Shown one piece after another: positions 9,284 to 18,343 of a stretch of 61,277 nt of DNA (the stretch's first letter is position 1; every line of letters starts with the position of its first letter). The DNA comes from Bacteroidales bacterium (GTDB taxonomy: Bacteria > Bacteroidota > Bacteroidia > Bacteroidales > WCHB1-69): contig JAFZWE010000036.1 in assembly GCA_017617445.1 (NCBI GenBank), positions 1-61,277 on the forward strand, written 5' to 3'. The position numbers and the translations under genes were made by a program. The notes under the pieces were generated by a model. It was not told the origin of the DNA. It searched no databases and saw only the letters and a list, made by a program, of their open reading frames with translations.

Positions 9284-10413
9284 CAGTATTGGGTATAAAT
9301 TATAGCGAATTTACTAATATCCAAATCATTCATCCCAACTGGAAGAACCTCAATATGGCCCCATTGGTAAATATCCCTGCATCCGAAATCAAAGATCTCT
9401 GCGGCGCCTCGCATCAGGACAACCTTAGCGGGAACAGCGGTCCGCACACGGTAACCATTTTGCGTTTTGTATCCCTTGCTGCATTTCCACTTGGCCGTGA
9501 AAGTCTGCGGAAGACTGACCGGTTCTTCCGGCTGGATGCGCAAATAATAATTCTCAGAAGGATTGGGAGATCCGTTACGACTGAAACCGTTTGCAGAGGA
9601 GACGGAGCAAAGCAGTGCAGGGTTACTGTTGGCTTGGGGCACATAAACAAAGGAGAAATGCTGTTCATCTTCCACCGTAAAGCCAATAAACAAACCCAAG
9701 TAATTCTGTTCCATCTGGTTAAGCTCATCCACAAGGAGGTGAACTGTTTCCGAAGAATAGGCAGTCTCCTGACTTCCCGTCAGCAATGCATAACGGTCCT
9801 CACGAATCTTGGCAATCATATCAGCGGCTTCCTGCGCCTTTTGCTCACTGGATTTCACCACTCTCTTGGTATGGCTGGCTGGGATCTGACGAACCACCCC
9901 ATCCACAATCTGTGTTTCCACATAGTTGTTGGACTGTTCCATATAGGCCAAATCCGAATAATAACGGAAGAAATCCGGAATCTGCGGAGTGGAAGAGACA
10001 TAGCTGACGGACTCAACGCCTTGTGCACGGATGGCATTATCCAGACAAATATTCTCTAACATCCTATCCCTCACCTGCTTGGAAGAGAGCTCAACCGCAT
10101 ACATATATTCCGTATCCATAACAGACAACTGTTCCATACGGAAATCCTTCACGGAATAGACCACTTTGTCCTGCGTAATCACATTCGTAAGTCCGAGCAG
10201 TTTTCCCGCATAATCAGAATAGGGACCTTGAAACTCCTGCACACGGGCCACAGTGACCTCCACACGGAAAGCGGTTTTGGGCAAAGCATAGAACAGATAA
10301 TTCTTGCCGTAGTGGAAAGCGCTATCCACCGGCAGTGGAACAACAGACTTTTGAGCGGAAACAGGGAAAGCAGACAGCACAAGCAGAGCGCACAAGAACA
10401 ACTTTACTTTCAT
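9283..10413 (-). CDS. DUF4831 family periplasmic protein
   Basis: 376 residues with a cleavable signal peptide (VLSAFPVSAQ). The body resembles the DUF4831 family of Bacteroidota, with an early region that reads YFLPKT/YALPKT-like and a QEFQGPYSDYAGKLLGL segment. Its role is unknown. It follows rnfA by 35 nt with no visible promoter or terminator between, so it may belong to the rnf transcript. Confidence 0.75.
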   Translation of the reverse strand: MKVKLFLCALLVLSAFPVSAQKSVVPLPVDSAFHYGKNYLFYALPKTAFRVEVTVARVQEFQGPYSDYAGKLLGLTNVITQDKVVYSVKDFRMEQLSVMDTEYMYAVELSSKQVRDRMLENICLDNAIRAQGVESVSYVSSTPQIPDFFRYYSDLAYMEQSNNYVETQIVDGVVRQIPASHTKRVVKSSEQKAQEAADMIAKIREDRYALLTGSQETAYSSETVHLLVDELNQMEQNYLGLFIGFTVEDEQHFSFVYVPQANSNPALLCSVSSANGFSRNGSPNPSENYYLRIQPEEPVSLPQTFTAKWKCSKGYKTQNGYRVRTAVPAKVVLMRGAAEIFDFGCRDIYQWGHIEVLPVGMNDLDISKFAIIYTQY

Positions 10414-10448
10414 AGTATGCTTATAATATAATATTGTATAGCGATTGA

Positions 10449-11042
10449 TTATTTGACCAGATTGGCAAATCCCATGAATGCCATAGCGAGGATGCCGGCG
10501 GTGATGAGGGCGATCGGAACGCCGCGCATAGCCTTAGGAACGCGGTTCAATTCCAGCTGTTCGCGAAGGCCTGCAAAGATGCAGATGGCGATGGCAAAAC
10601 CCAGGGCAGTACTGACAGTATATACCACACTGTGAAGCATATAACTTCCTGCAGGAACAAGATCAAAACGTTGTGTGACACCGATGGCGACGCCCAGCAC
10701 GGCGCAGTTGGTTGTAATCAGCGGGAGAAAGATGCCCAGGGCCTGATACAGGGAGGGGCTGGTCTTTTTCAGGATGATTTCCACCATTTGCACCAAGGCG
10801 GCAATAATCAGGATAAACGCGATGGTTTGCAGGAATTGAATGCCCGCAGGTACCAGAACATAAATGTACACCAGCGAGGTCACAAGGGTGGCAAGGGTCA
10901 TCACGAAAATGACAGCCACACCCATGCCGAGAGCGGTGCTCAATTTATTGGAGACACCGAGGAAGGGGCAAATCCCGAGAAACTGCGAAAGAACAATATT
11001 ATTGACGAAAACGCAGGCAATAATCATTAATATGTATTCCAT
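10449..11042 (-). CDS. rnfA: Rnf complex membrane subunit RnfA
   Basis: 197 residues from the ATG at 11042; the upstream TTG at 11048 is rejected. Six membrane helices, with the [11 protein letters not shown] motif in helix 1 and [12 protein letters not shown] in the middle, identify RnfA rather than NqrE. RnfA and RnfE form the core of the ion-translocating ferredoxin:NAD oxidoreductase in the inner membrane. It is last in rnfD-G-E-A. Confidence 0.92.
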   Translation of the reverse strand: MEYILMIIACVFVNNIVLSQFLGICPFLGVSNKLSTALGMGVAVIFVMTLATLVTSLVYIYVLVPAGIQFLQTIAFILIIAALVQMVEIILKKTSPSLYQALGIFLPLITTNCAVLGVAIGVTQRFDLVPAGSYMLHSVVYTVSTALGFAIAICIFAGLREQLELNRVPKAMRGVPIALITAGILAMAFMGFANLVK

Positions 11043-11065
11043 AATCAAAAAAATTTATGGTTGTT

Positions 11066-11653
11066 TTACTCTGTTTTCTGAAGATGACGGATCAATGCCA
11101 TAAGGAAGCCGAGGACGATAAAGGCGCCGGGGGCCAGCACGAACACCAGGATATTGGTGGATTCCGGCAGGATCTGGAATCCGAAAATGGAGCCGCTACC
11201 CAAGATCTCGCGCACCGACCCGATGAGGGTAAGGCTCAGGGTAAAGCCCAGTCCCATGCCGATCCCGTCAAGCATGGAGTCCAAAACACCGTTCTTGGAA
11301 GCGAACGCCTCCGCACGTCCCAGCACAATGCAGTTCACCACAATCAACGGGATGAACAGCCCCAAGCTCTCGCCGAGTGCCGGAACAAAGCCCTGGATCA
11401 GAAGATCCACAATGGAAACAAAGGTGGCAATCACCACGATAAAAGCGGGGATACGCACCATGTCCGGAATGAAATTTTTAAGAAGGGAAATCAGGGCGTT
11501 GGAGAGCATCAGCACAAACATGGTGGCCACGCCCATACCGAAGCCGTTAAAGGCAGACGTAGTGACGCCCAATGTGGGGCACATACCCAGCACCAGCACA
11601 AAAATCGGGTTTTCCTTCAGAATACCATTGAACAAAATTCTGAGTTTTTTCAT
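11066..11653 (-). CDS. rnfE: Rnf complex membrane subunit RnfE
   Basis: 195 residues, six membrane helices. The LGMCPTLGV and IPLIVVNCIVLGRAEAF motifs are typical of RnfE. It overlaps rnfG by 4 nt and lies 23 nt from rnfA. It pairs with RnfA in the membrane core. Confidence 0.92.
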   Translation of the reverse strand: MKKLRILFNGILKENPIFVLVLGMCPTLGVTTSAFNGFGMGVATMFVLMLSNALISLLKNFIPDMVRIPAFIVVIATFVSIVDLLIQGFVPALGESLGLFIPLIVVNCIVLGRAEAFASKNGVLDSMLDGIGMGLGFTLSLTLIGSVREILGSGSIFGFQILPESTNILVFVLAPGAFIVLGFLMALIRHLQKTE

Positions 11654-12300
11654 TTCTCTTCTCCTTTCTGATTAGGTTTTTCCACGTTAAGGACTTTTTG
11701 ATATGCCATGGCGGCACGGTTCACCGCGTCGCAGAAGGCGCGAGACGAGATGGTGGCGGCGGTGATGGCTTGCACCTCTCCCCCATCCTTATTCACTGAA
11801 AGGGGTTTCTCCACCGGATTCCAGCCCTTCTCTTTGAACTGATTCGCCCAATCCGACTTGATTTTGTCGCCCAAGCCCGGAGTTTCAGAAGCACTGATCA
11901 CAGCGGTACCGAGGATCTTGCCCTCCTGATCGAAACCAACCATGATAGTGAACTTGCCACTGAAAGCCTTGTCAGTATATGTTTTCACAGCGGCACCAAA
12001 AAGGCCGTTTTGGTCATAAGCGAGGTTCACGTACACACTGTCCTTGTCGTCCTTGGCATCTGTCAGCTGCGGGTTGGCGGCTTTCTTATCGGCAGCCGTC
12101 AGGAGCACACCGACACTTTTCGTCTTGCCGTTGAAGTTCGGAAGGACATTGTTCATGGCCTGCTGTTCCTTGTCATCCTGCACCTTGTCGATGGAGTCCT
12201 TGGTCAGCAAATAGACTCCAGCCAACGCGGCGGCGGCTACTGTCGCGATCACAAGGAGCGCCAGCAGCATATTCATGAGTGTGGATTCTTTTTTACTCAT
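11650..12300 (-). CDS. rnfG: Rnf complex FMN-binding subunit RnfG
   Basis: 216 residues. One N-terminal membrane helix (about 8-30) precedes a periplasmic FMN_bind domain. The threonine for covalent FMN attachment is expected in the AITAATISS segment near residue 185. Its length fits RnfG better than the longer NqrC. Confidence 0.9.
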   Translation of the reverse strand: MSKKESTLMNMLLALLVIATVAAAALAGVYLLTKDSIDKVQDDKEQQAMNNVLPNFNGKTKSVGVLLTAADKKAANPQLTDAKDDKDSVYVNLAYDQNGLFGAAVKTYTDKAFSGKFTIMVGFDQEGKILGTAVISASETPGLGDKIKSDWANQFKEKGWNPVEKPLSVNKDGGEVQAITAATISSRAFCDAVNRAAMAYQKVLNVEKPNQKGEEK

Positions 12301-12321
12301 TGTATTGATTTTTATGAATAT

Positions 12322-13344
12322 CTATTTTGCAAAAGTTTTGGGTTTGAATGCCTTGTCAATCAACGGCACAAGGGCGTTCATGATCAAGATGGAGAACGAC
12401 ACTCCTTCGGGATAGGCACCCCAGAGCCTGATGATCATGGTGATCAGGCCGCAACCCGCGCCGAACACCAACATTCCTCGGGGCGAGGTGGGCGAGGTAA
12501 CCATATCCGTGGCCATGAAGCAGGCACCCAGCATCATACCACCCGTCACCAGATGGAAGAAGGGGTTGGCATATTGGGTCGGATCAACCAGCCAGAAAAT
12601 GCCGGCGAAAACGAAAGCGGTAAGCATGAAGGAAACCGGAATATGCCAGGTGATCACCTTTTTAAACAGCAAATAGAGGGCACCAATCAGGATGGCAATG
12701 GCGGAAACCTCACCGAAGCTGCCGCCCATCTGGCCCAAGAGCATGTCCACATTATTGGGCATGTGCTCCATCAAGGTGTTATTGCTGAGGGGCACCGGGC
12801 TGTTCATCAGGCTGTCCACCACACCGCCGTTCTTGACACCTTCCTTGATCACTCCCAGCGGGGTCGGACCGGTGACCGCATCGGCAACGCCTGCCAAAGT
12901 GCGAGGCACAGGCCAGGTGGTCATCTGCACCGGGAAGGAGATCAAAAGAAACACACGCGCCGTAATGGCAGGATTGAACAAGTTCTTTCCCAAGCCGCCG
13001 AAAGCCATTTTGGCGATCCCGATAGCCACCAGGTCGCCGAGGATCAAGATCCAGATGGGCAGGTTGGCGGGCACATTGAAAGCGACCAGCAGACCCGTAA
13101 TCACCGCGCTGCCGTCACCCACCGTGCTTTTGCCTTTGAACATGAAATGCTGTATCAACCATTCAAACAGAATACAGCAACCAACAGACACCAGCGTGAG
13201 CACAATGACCGGTATCCCGAAATAATACACAGAAACCAAAAATGCCGGCAGCAGAGCCACCACCACCGACCACATGATTTTCTTTACAGACTCCTGGCTA
13301 TGAACATGTGGGGAGCCTGACACTTGCAAAAACTTATCACTCAT
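12322..13344 (-). CDS. rnfD: Rnf complex membrane subunit RnfD
   Basis: 340 residues from the ATG at 13344 (MSDKFLQVSGSPH). A TTG at 13377 gives a longer frame but lies upstream of the promoter -7 element and is rejected. Multiple membrane helices are present; TGPTPLG near the middle holds the expected FMN-linked Thr. Rnf operons usually run B-C-D-G-E-A; here rnfD is the first gene, and the ferredoxin-binding RnfB and NADH-binding RnfC are not in the window. Confidence 0.92.
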   Translation of the reverse strand: MSDKFLQVSGSPHVHSQESVKKIMWSVVVALLPAFLVSVYYFGIPVIVLTLVSVGCCILFEWLIQHFMFKGKSTVGDGSAVITGLLVAFNVPANLPIWILILGDLVAIGIAKMAFGGLGKNLFNPAITARVFLLISFPVQMTTWPVPRTLAGVADAVTGPTPLGVIKEGVKNGGVVDSLMNSPVPLSNNTLMEHMPNNVDMLLGQMGGSFGEVSAIAILIGALYLLFKKVITWHIPVSFMLTAFVFAGIFWLVDPTQYANPFFHLVTGGMMLGACFMATDMVTSPTSPRGMLVFGAGCGLITMIIRLWGAYPEGVSFSILIMNALVPLIDKAFKPKTFAK

Positions 13345-13363
13345 CTTGCTAAAAATTTGAGCG

Positions 13364-13372
13364 GCAAATTTA
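13364..13372 (-). promoter_or_regulatory. Promoter -7 element TAAATTTGC for rnfDGEA
   Basis: It lies 19 nt before the rnfD ATG, showing that the operon really begins at rnfD and not at a missing upstream gene. Confidence 0.55.
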
Positions 13373-13419
13373 CACAATTATTCCCTAACTCATCCCCCTA
13401 TTTTTTATATTTTTTTATG

Positions 13420-13428
13420 TATCTTTGC
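13420..13428 (+). promoter_or_regulatory. Promoter -7 element TATCTTTGC for the 13555 lipoprotein gene
   Basis: Divergent from the rnf promoter by about 50 bp; it leaves a 126-nt leader. Confidence 0.5.
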
Positions 13429-13554
13429 ACCGCAATTCAAACCCATTTTTTTCAATTCAACAATTTGAAAAACAATAAAATAAAAAATCAATATTGCTTG
13501 CGGAAGCCGAAAAGCACACAGAGTAGGCACATCATTTAAAAACAAAGAAAGCCA

Positions 13555-14424
13555 ATGAAAATTGCAAAAATCATCGCAGTAGCTGCACTGGCCTGCACCA
13601 CCGCATTCGCTCTTACCTCCTGCACCAAAGAGGGCGCGTACAACCCCAAGAAAAAAATTTCAAAAATTTACGTCACAAAATACGGGAACAGCGAACAGCT
13701 GTCAGAAACCTGGACTTGGGACAAGAAAACACTGACCAGCATCAACATGGAAGGATCCATCATCAACCTGAGCTACGACAAGAACAACCGTCTCTCCTCC
13801 GCTACCTCGGGCACATCAAGCATGACTTACGAATATGACGGCAAATTCCTCTCCAAAATCACATGCACAGAGGATGGCGAACTCGCTGGCACATACACTT
13901 TCACCCACGACGGCAAAACCATCTCCCACATCAAAATGGAGATTGTTGACGGCCTCTTCAGCAACAGCCCGGTGTACGCTGCCACCATGCGCATGATCCC
14001 CGCTGAAATAACACAGACCATGCAAGAATGCGCCGCCCAGAATGCCATCAAGGGCATCGTCATCACCTACGACTACGACCTGACCTGGGAAAAGAACAAT
14101 GTGACCCAAATCGTCATGAAATCCAATGCTGACAGTCACACCTACACCTTCACCTACACCTACAGTGAATACCTCTCTCCGTTCCGCTGCTCATTCTTTG
14201 GCAGTGATGTCATTGACAACCTTTGCGCCAACTGTCCTTTCGGACTTTCCAAGAACCTCCCTGTTAGCTGCCATGTGGACTGGGGTGAAAGCACTCACAG
14301 AGACATTGAGTACACCTATACCTACACCGACAAATACCCGCTGACGGAAACCCGCAATGTCATCACCACCATGCCCAACAACAGCGAACTCTCCAACCCC
14401 ATCACCTATCGTTACGAATACTAA
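13555..14424 (+). CDS. Lipoprotein with YD/RHS-like beta-strand repeats
   Basis: 289 residues. The signal peptide ends in LTSC (Cys near 23). The mature part has repeated strand patterns such as LSYDKNNRLSSAT and YEYDGKFLSKIT, resembling RHS/YD-type repeats seen in many Bacteroidota lipoproteins. No enzyme motif is visible. It is monocistronic or followed by queH through a strong hairpin. Confidence 0.75.
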   Translation: MKIAKIIAVAALACTTAFALTSCTKEGAYNPKKKISKIYVTKYGNSEQLSETWTWDKKTLTSINMEGSIINLSYDKNNRLSSATSGTSSMTYEYDGKFLSKITCTEDGELAGTYTFTHDGKTISHIKMEIVDGLFSNSPVYAATMRMIPAEITQTMQECAAQNAIKGIVITYDYDLTWEKNNVTQIVMKSNADSHTYTFTYTYSEYLSPFRCSFFGSDVIDNLCANCPFGLSKNLPVSCHVDWGESTHRDIEYTYTYTDKYPLTETRNVITTMPNNSELSNPITYRYEY

Positions 14425-14444
14425 TAAAAAAATACGAACATACA

Positions 14445-14479
14445 TAAAGGAGTGTCCGGCAATGCCGTTCACTCCTTTA
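14445..14479 (+). terminator. Stem-loop between the lipoprotein gene and queH
   Basis: A 10-bp perfect stem (14445-14454 with 14470-14479) encloses a smaller CGGC/GCCG stem and is followed by a short T-rich run. It likely terminates the upstream gene. It ends 11 nt before the queH ATG and no queH promoter is visible, so it may also act as an attenuator. Confidence 0.65.
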
Positions 14480-14490
14480 TTTCATTTCAC

Positions 14491-15057
14491 ATGGAAGAAC
14501 GGAAGAAAATATTGCTGCACTGTTGCTGCGCTCCCTGTTCGGCAGCCATCCTGGAATGGATGCTGCAAAACGGCTGGCAACCCACCCTGTACTATTTCAA
14601 CCCCAACATTTTCCCACAAGAGGAGTATGAGATCCGGAAGAACGAATGCACCCGCTATGCGCAGAAACTCGGCATAGAAATCATTGACGGGGACTATGAT
14701 CACACGCGGTGGCGGGAAGGCGTGGCCGGACTGGAAGCGGAGCCCGAGCGGGGAAAGCGCTGCCTGGAGTGTTTCAAGTTGCGCCTGTCTGCCACCGCCG
14801 CACTGGCCCAAACGCGGGGTTTCCAGCTCTTCGCCACCACCCTGGCCTCCTCGCGGTGGAAGTCGCTGGAGCAGATTGAAGAGGCCGGGCACTTCGCCGC
14901 CGACCTTCACCCCGGCACGGAATTCTACGCCCGCAACTGGCGGAAAGGCGGGTTGCAAGAGCGACGCAACGCCCTGCTGAAAGAGAACGGCTTCTACAAC
15001 CAGCTCTACTGCGGCTGCGAGTTTTCCATACGCCTTTCACCCAATTCACCCCAATAA
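14491..15057 (+). CDS. queH: Epoxyqueuosine reductase QueH
   Basis: 188 residues from the ATG at 14491. A GTG at 14452 lies inside the stem-loop and is rejected. The N-terminal HCCCAPC motif and later paired cysteines (CLECF, YCGCEF) are the Fe-S and metal ligands of QueH, which reduces epoxyqueuosine in tRNA to queuosine. It replaces the unrelated QueG in many anaerobes. The neighbouring sugar kinase gene begins 10 nt downstream and may be co-transcribed. Confidence 0.92.
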   Translation: MEERKKILLHCCCAPCSAAILEWMLQNGWQPTLYYFNPNIFPQEEYEIRKNECTRYAQKLGIEIIDGDYDHTRWREGVAGLEAEPERGKRCLECFKLRLSATAALAQTRGFQLFATTLASSRWKSLEQIEEAGHFAADLHPGTEFYARNWRKGGLQERRNALLKENGFYNQLYCGCEFSIRLSPNSPQ

Positions 15058-15067
15058 AAAAACAATC

Positions 15068-15910
15068 ATGGAACTTTTTTTTGACAGCGGTGCTACCAAA
15101 TGCGACTGCATCCTCCTGGAGCAGGGACGGTATGTTCGCCATCATACAGGAAAAGGCATCAATGCCAGCTACACCGACGATGCCACCATTGAAAGCATCC
15201 TTCAACATTTCAAGAAGGAGCTCCCCTCCACCACCTTCACAGAGCTCGTGTTCTCGGGCGCGGGCTGCGGAAACGAAAAGAACGCCTCGCGGGTGCGTAG
15301 CCTGCTCCAACAGCACTTCACCGCTGACAGCATCACAGTGGAATCGGATCTGGCCGGGGCCTGCCGACTCATGGGCAGCGGGGAAATATGTTTGGTGGCC
15401 ATCCTGGGCACCGGGGCTGCCGCCTGTCTGTACGACGGAGAGAAGATCATCCGGCAAACACCGTCCTTAGGCTGGATGCTGGGCGACGAAGGCAGCGGCA
15501 CACATCTGGGCAAAATGCTGATAACAAAATATCTGGAAGAAGACCTTTCTCCCAACATCCGACAAATGCTGGAAGAAGAGTTCTCCTTAGACCGTCCCAC
15601 CATCCTGCAAAAAATATATCGCGAACCCGCCCCCAACCTATTTTTCGCATCTTTTGGTCCATTTCTTGAAAAAAATGCTGGAGATGATGACATCAACCGA
15701 CTGCTAACCAATGCCTTCCGACTTTTTTTCTATAAACAGATCCTGCCTCTGCGCCTGCCGGATGGCTTGGAAAAAGAGTACCCGCTACACATCATGGGCT
15801 CCATTGGAAGCCACTTCCAAACCCAAATCACAAATGCAGCAGCCCTGAATGCGCAGAGCCAAATCACCTTTGCGGAAAGTCCATTATCCATCTTAAAATC
15901 AAGAATTTAA
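15068..15910 (+). CDS. BadF/BadG-type sugar kinase (GlcNAc/MurNAc kinase-like)
   Basis: 280 residues, ASKHA fold. The phosphate-1 loop DSGATKCD is at the N-terminus, and GTGAAACLYDG and GWMLGDEGSGTHLG are the phosphate-2 and sugar-side motifs seen in N-acetylglucosamine and N-acetylmuramic acid kinases. It probably phosphorylates amino sugars salvaged from peptidoglycan or host glycans. The exact substrate cannot be read from sequence. Confidence 0.82.
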   Translation: MELFFDSGATKCDCILLEQGRYVRHHTGKGINASYTDDATIESILQHFKKELPSTTFTELVFSGAGCGNEKNASRVRSLLQQHFTADSITVESDLAGACRLMGSGEICLVAILGTGAAACLYDGEKIIRQTPSLGWMLGDEGSGTHLGKMLITKYLEEDLSPNIRQMLEEEFSLDRPTILQKIYREPAPNLFFASFGPFLEKNAGDDDINRLLTNAFRLFFYKQILPLRLPDGLEKEYPLHIMGSIGSHFQTQITNAAALNAQSQITFAESPLSILKSRI

Positions 15911-15962
15911 TAATACATATATTAATAAAAGTTAACGAAGCCTAATAAAAGTGATTTTTTTG

Positions 15963-15971
15963 TACTTTTGC
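15963..15971 (+). promoter_or_regulatory. Promoter -7 element TACTTTTGC for efp-lpxD
   Basis: It lies 37 nt upstream of the efp ATG, in an AT-rich gap after the sugar kinase gene. Confidence 0.6.
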
Positions 15972-16008
15972 CGACCGAAAAAAAACAATAATTAAACCTG
16001 ATAAAATT

Positions 16009-16575
16009 ATGGCAACAACAGCTGATTTTAAAAACGGATTGTGCATAGAGCTCAATAATGACCTTTGGAAAATTGTTGAATTTCAACATGTTAAACCCGG
16101 AAAGGGACCTGCTTTTGTAACTACAAAACTGAAGAACCTCAGAACTGGCCGCGTGTTGGAGAACACTTTCACCGCCGGTGTGAAAATTGATTTGGCGGAT
16201 GTAGAGCGTCGTCCCTACCAATTCCTGTACAAAGAGGGTGACACCACCTACAACTTCATGCACGTGGAGACTTTTGAGCAGATTGCCATTGAGGAGAGTC
16301 TGATCAGCAACCCCGGACTTTTGAAAGAGGGTCAGAGCGTGGAAGTGATGTATGATGTAAAAACGGACACTCCGCTCACTTGCGAACTCCCGCCGTTTGT
16401 TGAATTGGAAGTCACTTATACAGAGCCTGGTGTAAAAGGTGACACAGCCACCAATGCAGCCAAGAGAGCCACCGTTGAAACGGGTGCTGAAGTATTCGTG
16501 CCGCTGTTCATTGAAACTGGTGAGATCATCAAAGTGGACACCCGCAACAACAAATACGCTGAAAGAGTCAAATAA
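16009..16575 (+). CDS. efp: Translation elongation factor P
   Basis: 188 residues, the normal length, with three beta-barrel domains. The domain I loop tip is Lys32 (KPGKGPAF), so this is a lysine-type EF-P, not the arginine type that is rhamnosylated. No modifying enzyme gene is nearby. EF-P relieves ribosome stalling at polyproline; several proteins here have long Pro runs (TonB, the histidine kinase at 18340). It overlaps lpxD by one base. Confidence 0.96.
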   Translation: MATTADFKNGLCIELNNDLWKIVEFQHVKPGKGPAFVTTKLKNLRTGRVLENTFTAGVKIDLADVERRPYQFLYKEGDTTYNFMHVETFEQIAIEESLISNPGLLKEGQSVEVMYDVKTDTPLTCELPPFVELEVTYTEPGVKGDTATNAAKRATVETGAEVFVPLFIETGEIIKVDTRNNKYAERVK

Positions 16576-17543
16576 TGAAACTCCCCCACCCCATATCCAT
16601 TGCCGAGCTGCTGCAAAAATATGACATTGCAGCCACTGTCAAGGGGAAAGCCGACAACATGATCACCGGCATCAATGAGTTGCACTCTCTGGAGGTCGGC
16701 GATTTGTCTTTTGTTGACCATGCGAAATATTACACCCGGATGCTGCAAAGCAAAGCCAGTGTCATTTTGATCAATGAAGATGTGGAATGCCCGGAGGGCA
16801 AAACACTGCTCATCACGAAAGATCCTCTGGCAGCATACTTGAAAGTGGTGCGGGATCACATCTATTTCCATCCGCAAGAAATGGCCATCCACCCGTCCGC
16901 CATCATCGGCGAGGGTACGGTCGTACAACCTTGCACATTCATTGGAGAGAACGTGGTCATCGGCAAGAACTGTCTCATCCACTCCAACGTTTCCATCTAC
17001 GCGGACAGCGTCATCGGCGACAATGTGGTGATCCATTCCGGAAGTGTCATCGGCGCCGACGCCTGCTATTTCCAGAAACGTGCTGATGGCTGGCTGAAGC
17101 TGGATTCCTGCGGCCGCACAGTCATCGGCAACGATGTGGAAATCGGGTGCAATGTGTGTATTGATCGCGGTGTTTCCGGAGACACATCCGTGGGTGACGG
17201 CTGCAAATTTGACAACTTTGTGCAAATCGGCCACGATACGCAGATTGGAAAGCACTGCCTGTTCGGTTCCCAAAGCGGCATCGCCGGATGCAGCCGCATA
17301 GAAGACGATTGCGTCATCTGGGCCAAGTCAGTGGTAAACAAAGACCTGGTCATCGCCAAAGGCACTACCATACTTGCCGTTTCCGCTGTGGACAAAAGCA
17401 TCACGGAAGAAGGCACCACCGTCTTCGGAACTCCTGCCATTGAAGCCCAGAAAAAGTGGCGGGAAATGGTCAGCCTGCGCCAGTTGCCCGAACAAGTACG
17501 GAAACTGCAACAGGAAATTGAGGAACTGAAAAAATCAAAATAG
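16575..17543 (+). CDS. lpxD: LpxD-like UDP-acyl-glucosamine N-acyltransferase
   Basis: 322 residues. An N-terminal substrate-binding domain (about 1-100) is followed by a left-handed beta-helix of hexapeptide repeats (about 110-270) and a short C-terminal coiled helix. The His of the IGHDTQIG turn fits the catalytic position of LpxD, which adds the second acyl chain during lipid A synthesis. An efp-lpxD pairing is known in Bacteroidota, which often have more than one LpxD; a paralogue with another sugar substrate is possible. Confidence 0.85.
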   Translation: MKLPHPISIAELLQKYDIAATVKGKADNMITGINELHSLEVGDLSFVDHAKYYTRMLQSKASVILINEDVECPEGKTLLITKDPLAAYLKVVRDHIYFHPQEMAIHPSAIIGEGTVVQPCTFIGENVVIGKNCLIHSNVSIYADSVIGDNVVIHSGSVIGADACYFQKRADGWLKLDSCGRTVIGNDVEIGCNVCIDRGVSGDTSVGDGCKFDNFVQIGHDTQIGKHCLFGSQSGIAGCSRIEDDCVIWAKSVVNKDLVIAKGTTILAVSAVDKSITEEGTTVFGTPAIEAQKKWREMVSLRQLPEQVRKLQQEIEELKKSK

Positions 17544-17573
17544 GGAAACACATTCCCGACAGGACCTATCTTA

Positions 17574-17619
17574 CAGTCCGCCACGCCCCAACAGGCCACT
17601 GGCGGACTGATTTTTTTTT
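17574..17619 (+). terminator. Rho-independent terminator after lpxD
   Basis: A 9-bp perfect stem (17574-17582 with 17601-17609) is followed by a run of nine T's from 17611. It separates the convergent lpxD and LytTR genes. Confidence 0.85.
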
Positions 17620-17620
17620 G

Positions 17621-18343
17621 CTATCTCCCGACCGACTGCGAAGAGATAAACGACTGCAACTCCTCTTTGTAAGTGGCACTGACAGGCAATTTAATGCCGT
17701 TAGAAATCTCCACTTCATTCCTATGCATATCAACAATATACTGCAATGCAATCAAATATGAACGATGGATTCTCATAAATTGCGAATCCGGCAAGGTATC
17801 GGCCATCAGTTTCAGGCTCATGAAAGTCATCACAGAAGAGCCGTTGACAAAATGAATGCGGATGTACTCACTCATCGCCTCCACATAAAGGATATCGCTG
17901 AAAACAACCTTCATGCTTTTGTTATTAGCCCGAATGAAAATAGAATCATCTTTCTGTGGCACAGCGTTTTCCGAAGCAGACGCCCGCCAATCGCAATACT
18001 GCTTGACCTTCAGTGCGGCCTTCTGGAAATCCTGATAGCCATACGGTTTGAGCAAATAGTCAATCGCATCAATTCTGAACCCCTCCACCGCATACTCCTC
18101 ATACGCCGTGGAAAAGACCACCAGCGGCATGGGATTCAGTGATTTAACAAATTGCATACCACTGCAATCCGGCATCTGGATATCCGTAAAAATGGCATCC
18201 ACACTCTGTGTTTCCAGCACTGCCTTTGCCTCCGATACGGAATGGCACATCGCCACAAGATTCAAAAAGGGGGTCTTCTTTATATAACCGGCCAATTGCT
18301 TCAAAGCCAAAGGTTCATCATCAATTGCAATACATGAAATCAT
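17621..18343 (-). CDS. LytTR-family response regulator
   Basis: 240 residues. The receiver domain (about 1-120) has the acidic pair DDE near 8-10, the phospho-acceptor Asp in FTDIQMPD and the conserved Lys in LLKPY. A LytTR DNA-binding domain spans about 130-235. It overlaps the sensor kinase gene by 4 nt (ATGA), so the two form a pair. Its targets cannot be deduced from the window. Confidence 0.92.
   Translation of the reverse strand: MISCIAIDDEPLALKQLAGYIKKTPFLNLVAMCHSVSEAKAVLETQSVDAIFTDIQMPDCSGMQFVKSLNPMPLVVFSTAYEEYAVEGFRIDAIDYLLKPYGYQDFQKAALKVKQYCDWRASASENAVPQKDDSIFIRANNKSMKVVFSDILYVEAMSEYIRIHFVNGSSVMTFMSLKLMADTLPDSQFMRIHRSYLIALQYIVDMHRNEVEISNGIKLPVSATYKEELQSFISSQSVGR

Noticed and set aside
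10449-13344. Na+-translocating NADH:quinone reductase (nqrBCDE) instead of rnf
   Set aside because: Subunit lengths (216-residue G, 340-residue D) and the RnfA-type [11 protein letters not shown] motif fit Rnf better.
14425-14490. preQ1 riboswitch in front of queH
   Set aside because: The leader is one nested hairpin with no preQ1-I type loop or A-rich tail pattern; it fits a terminator or attenuator better.
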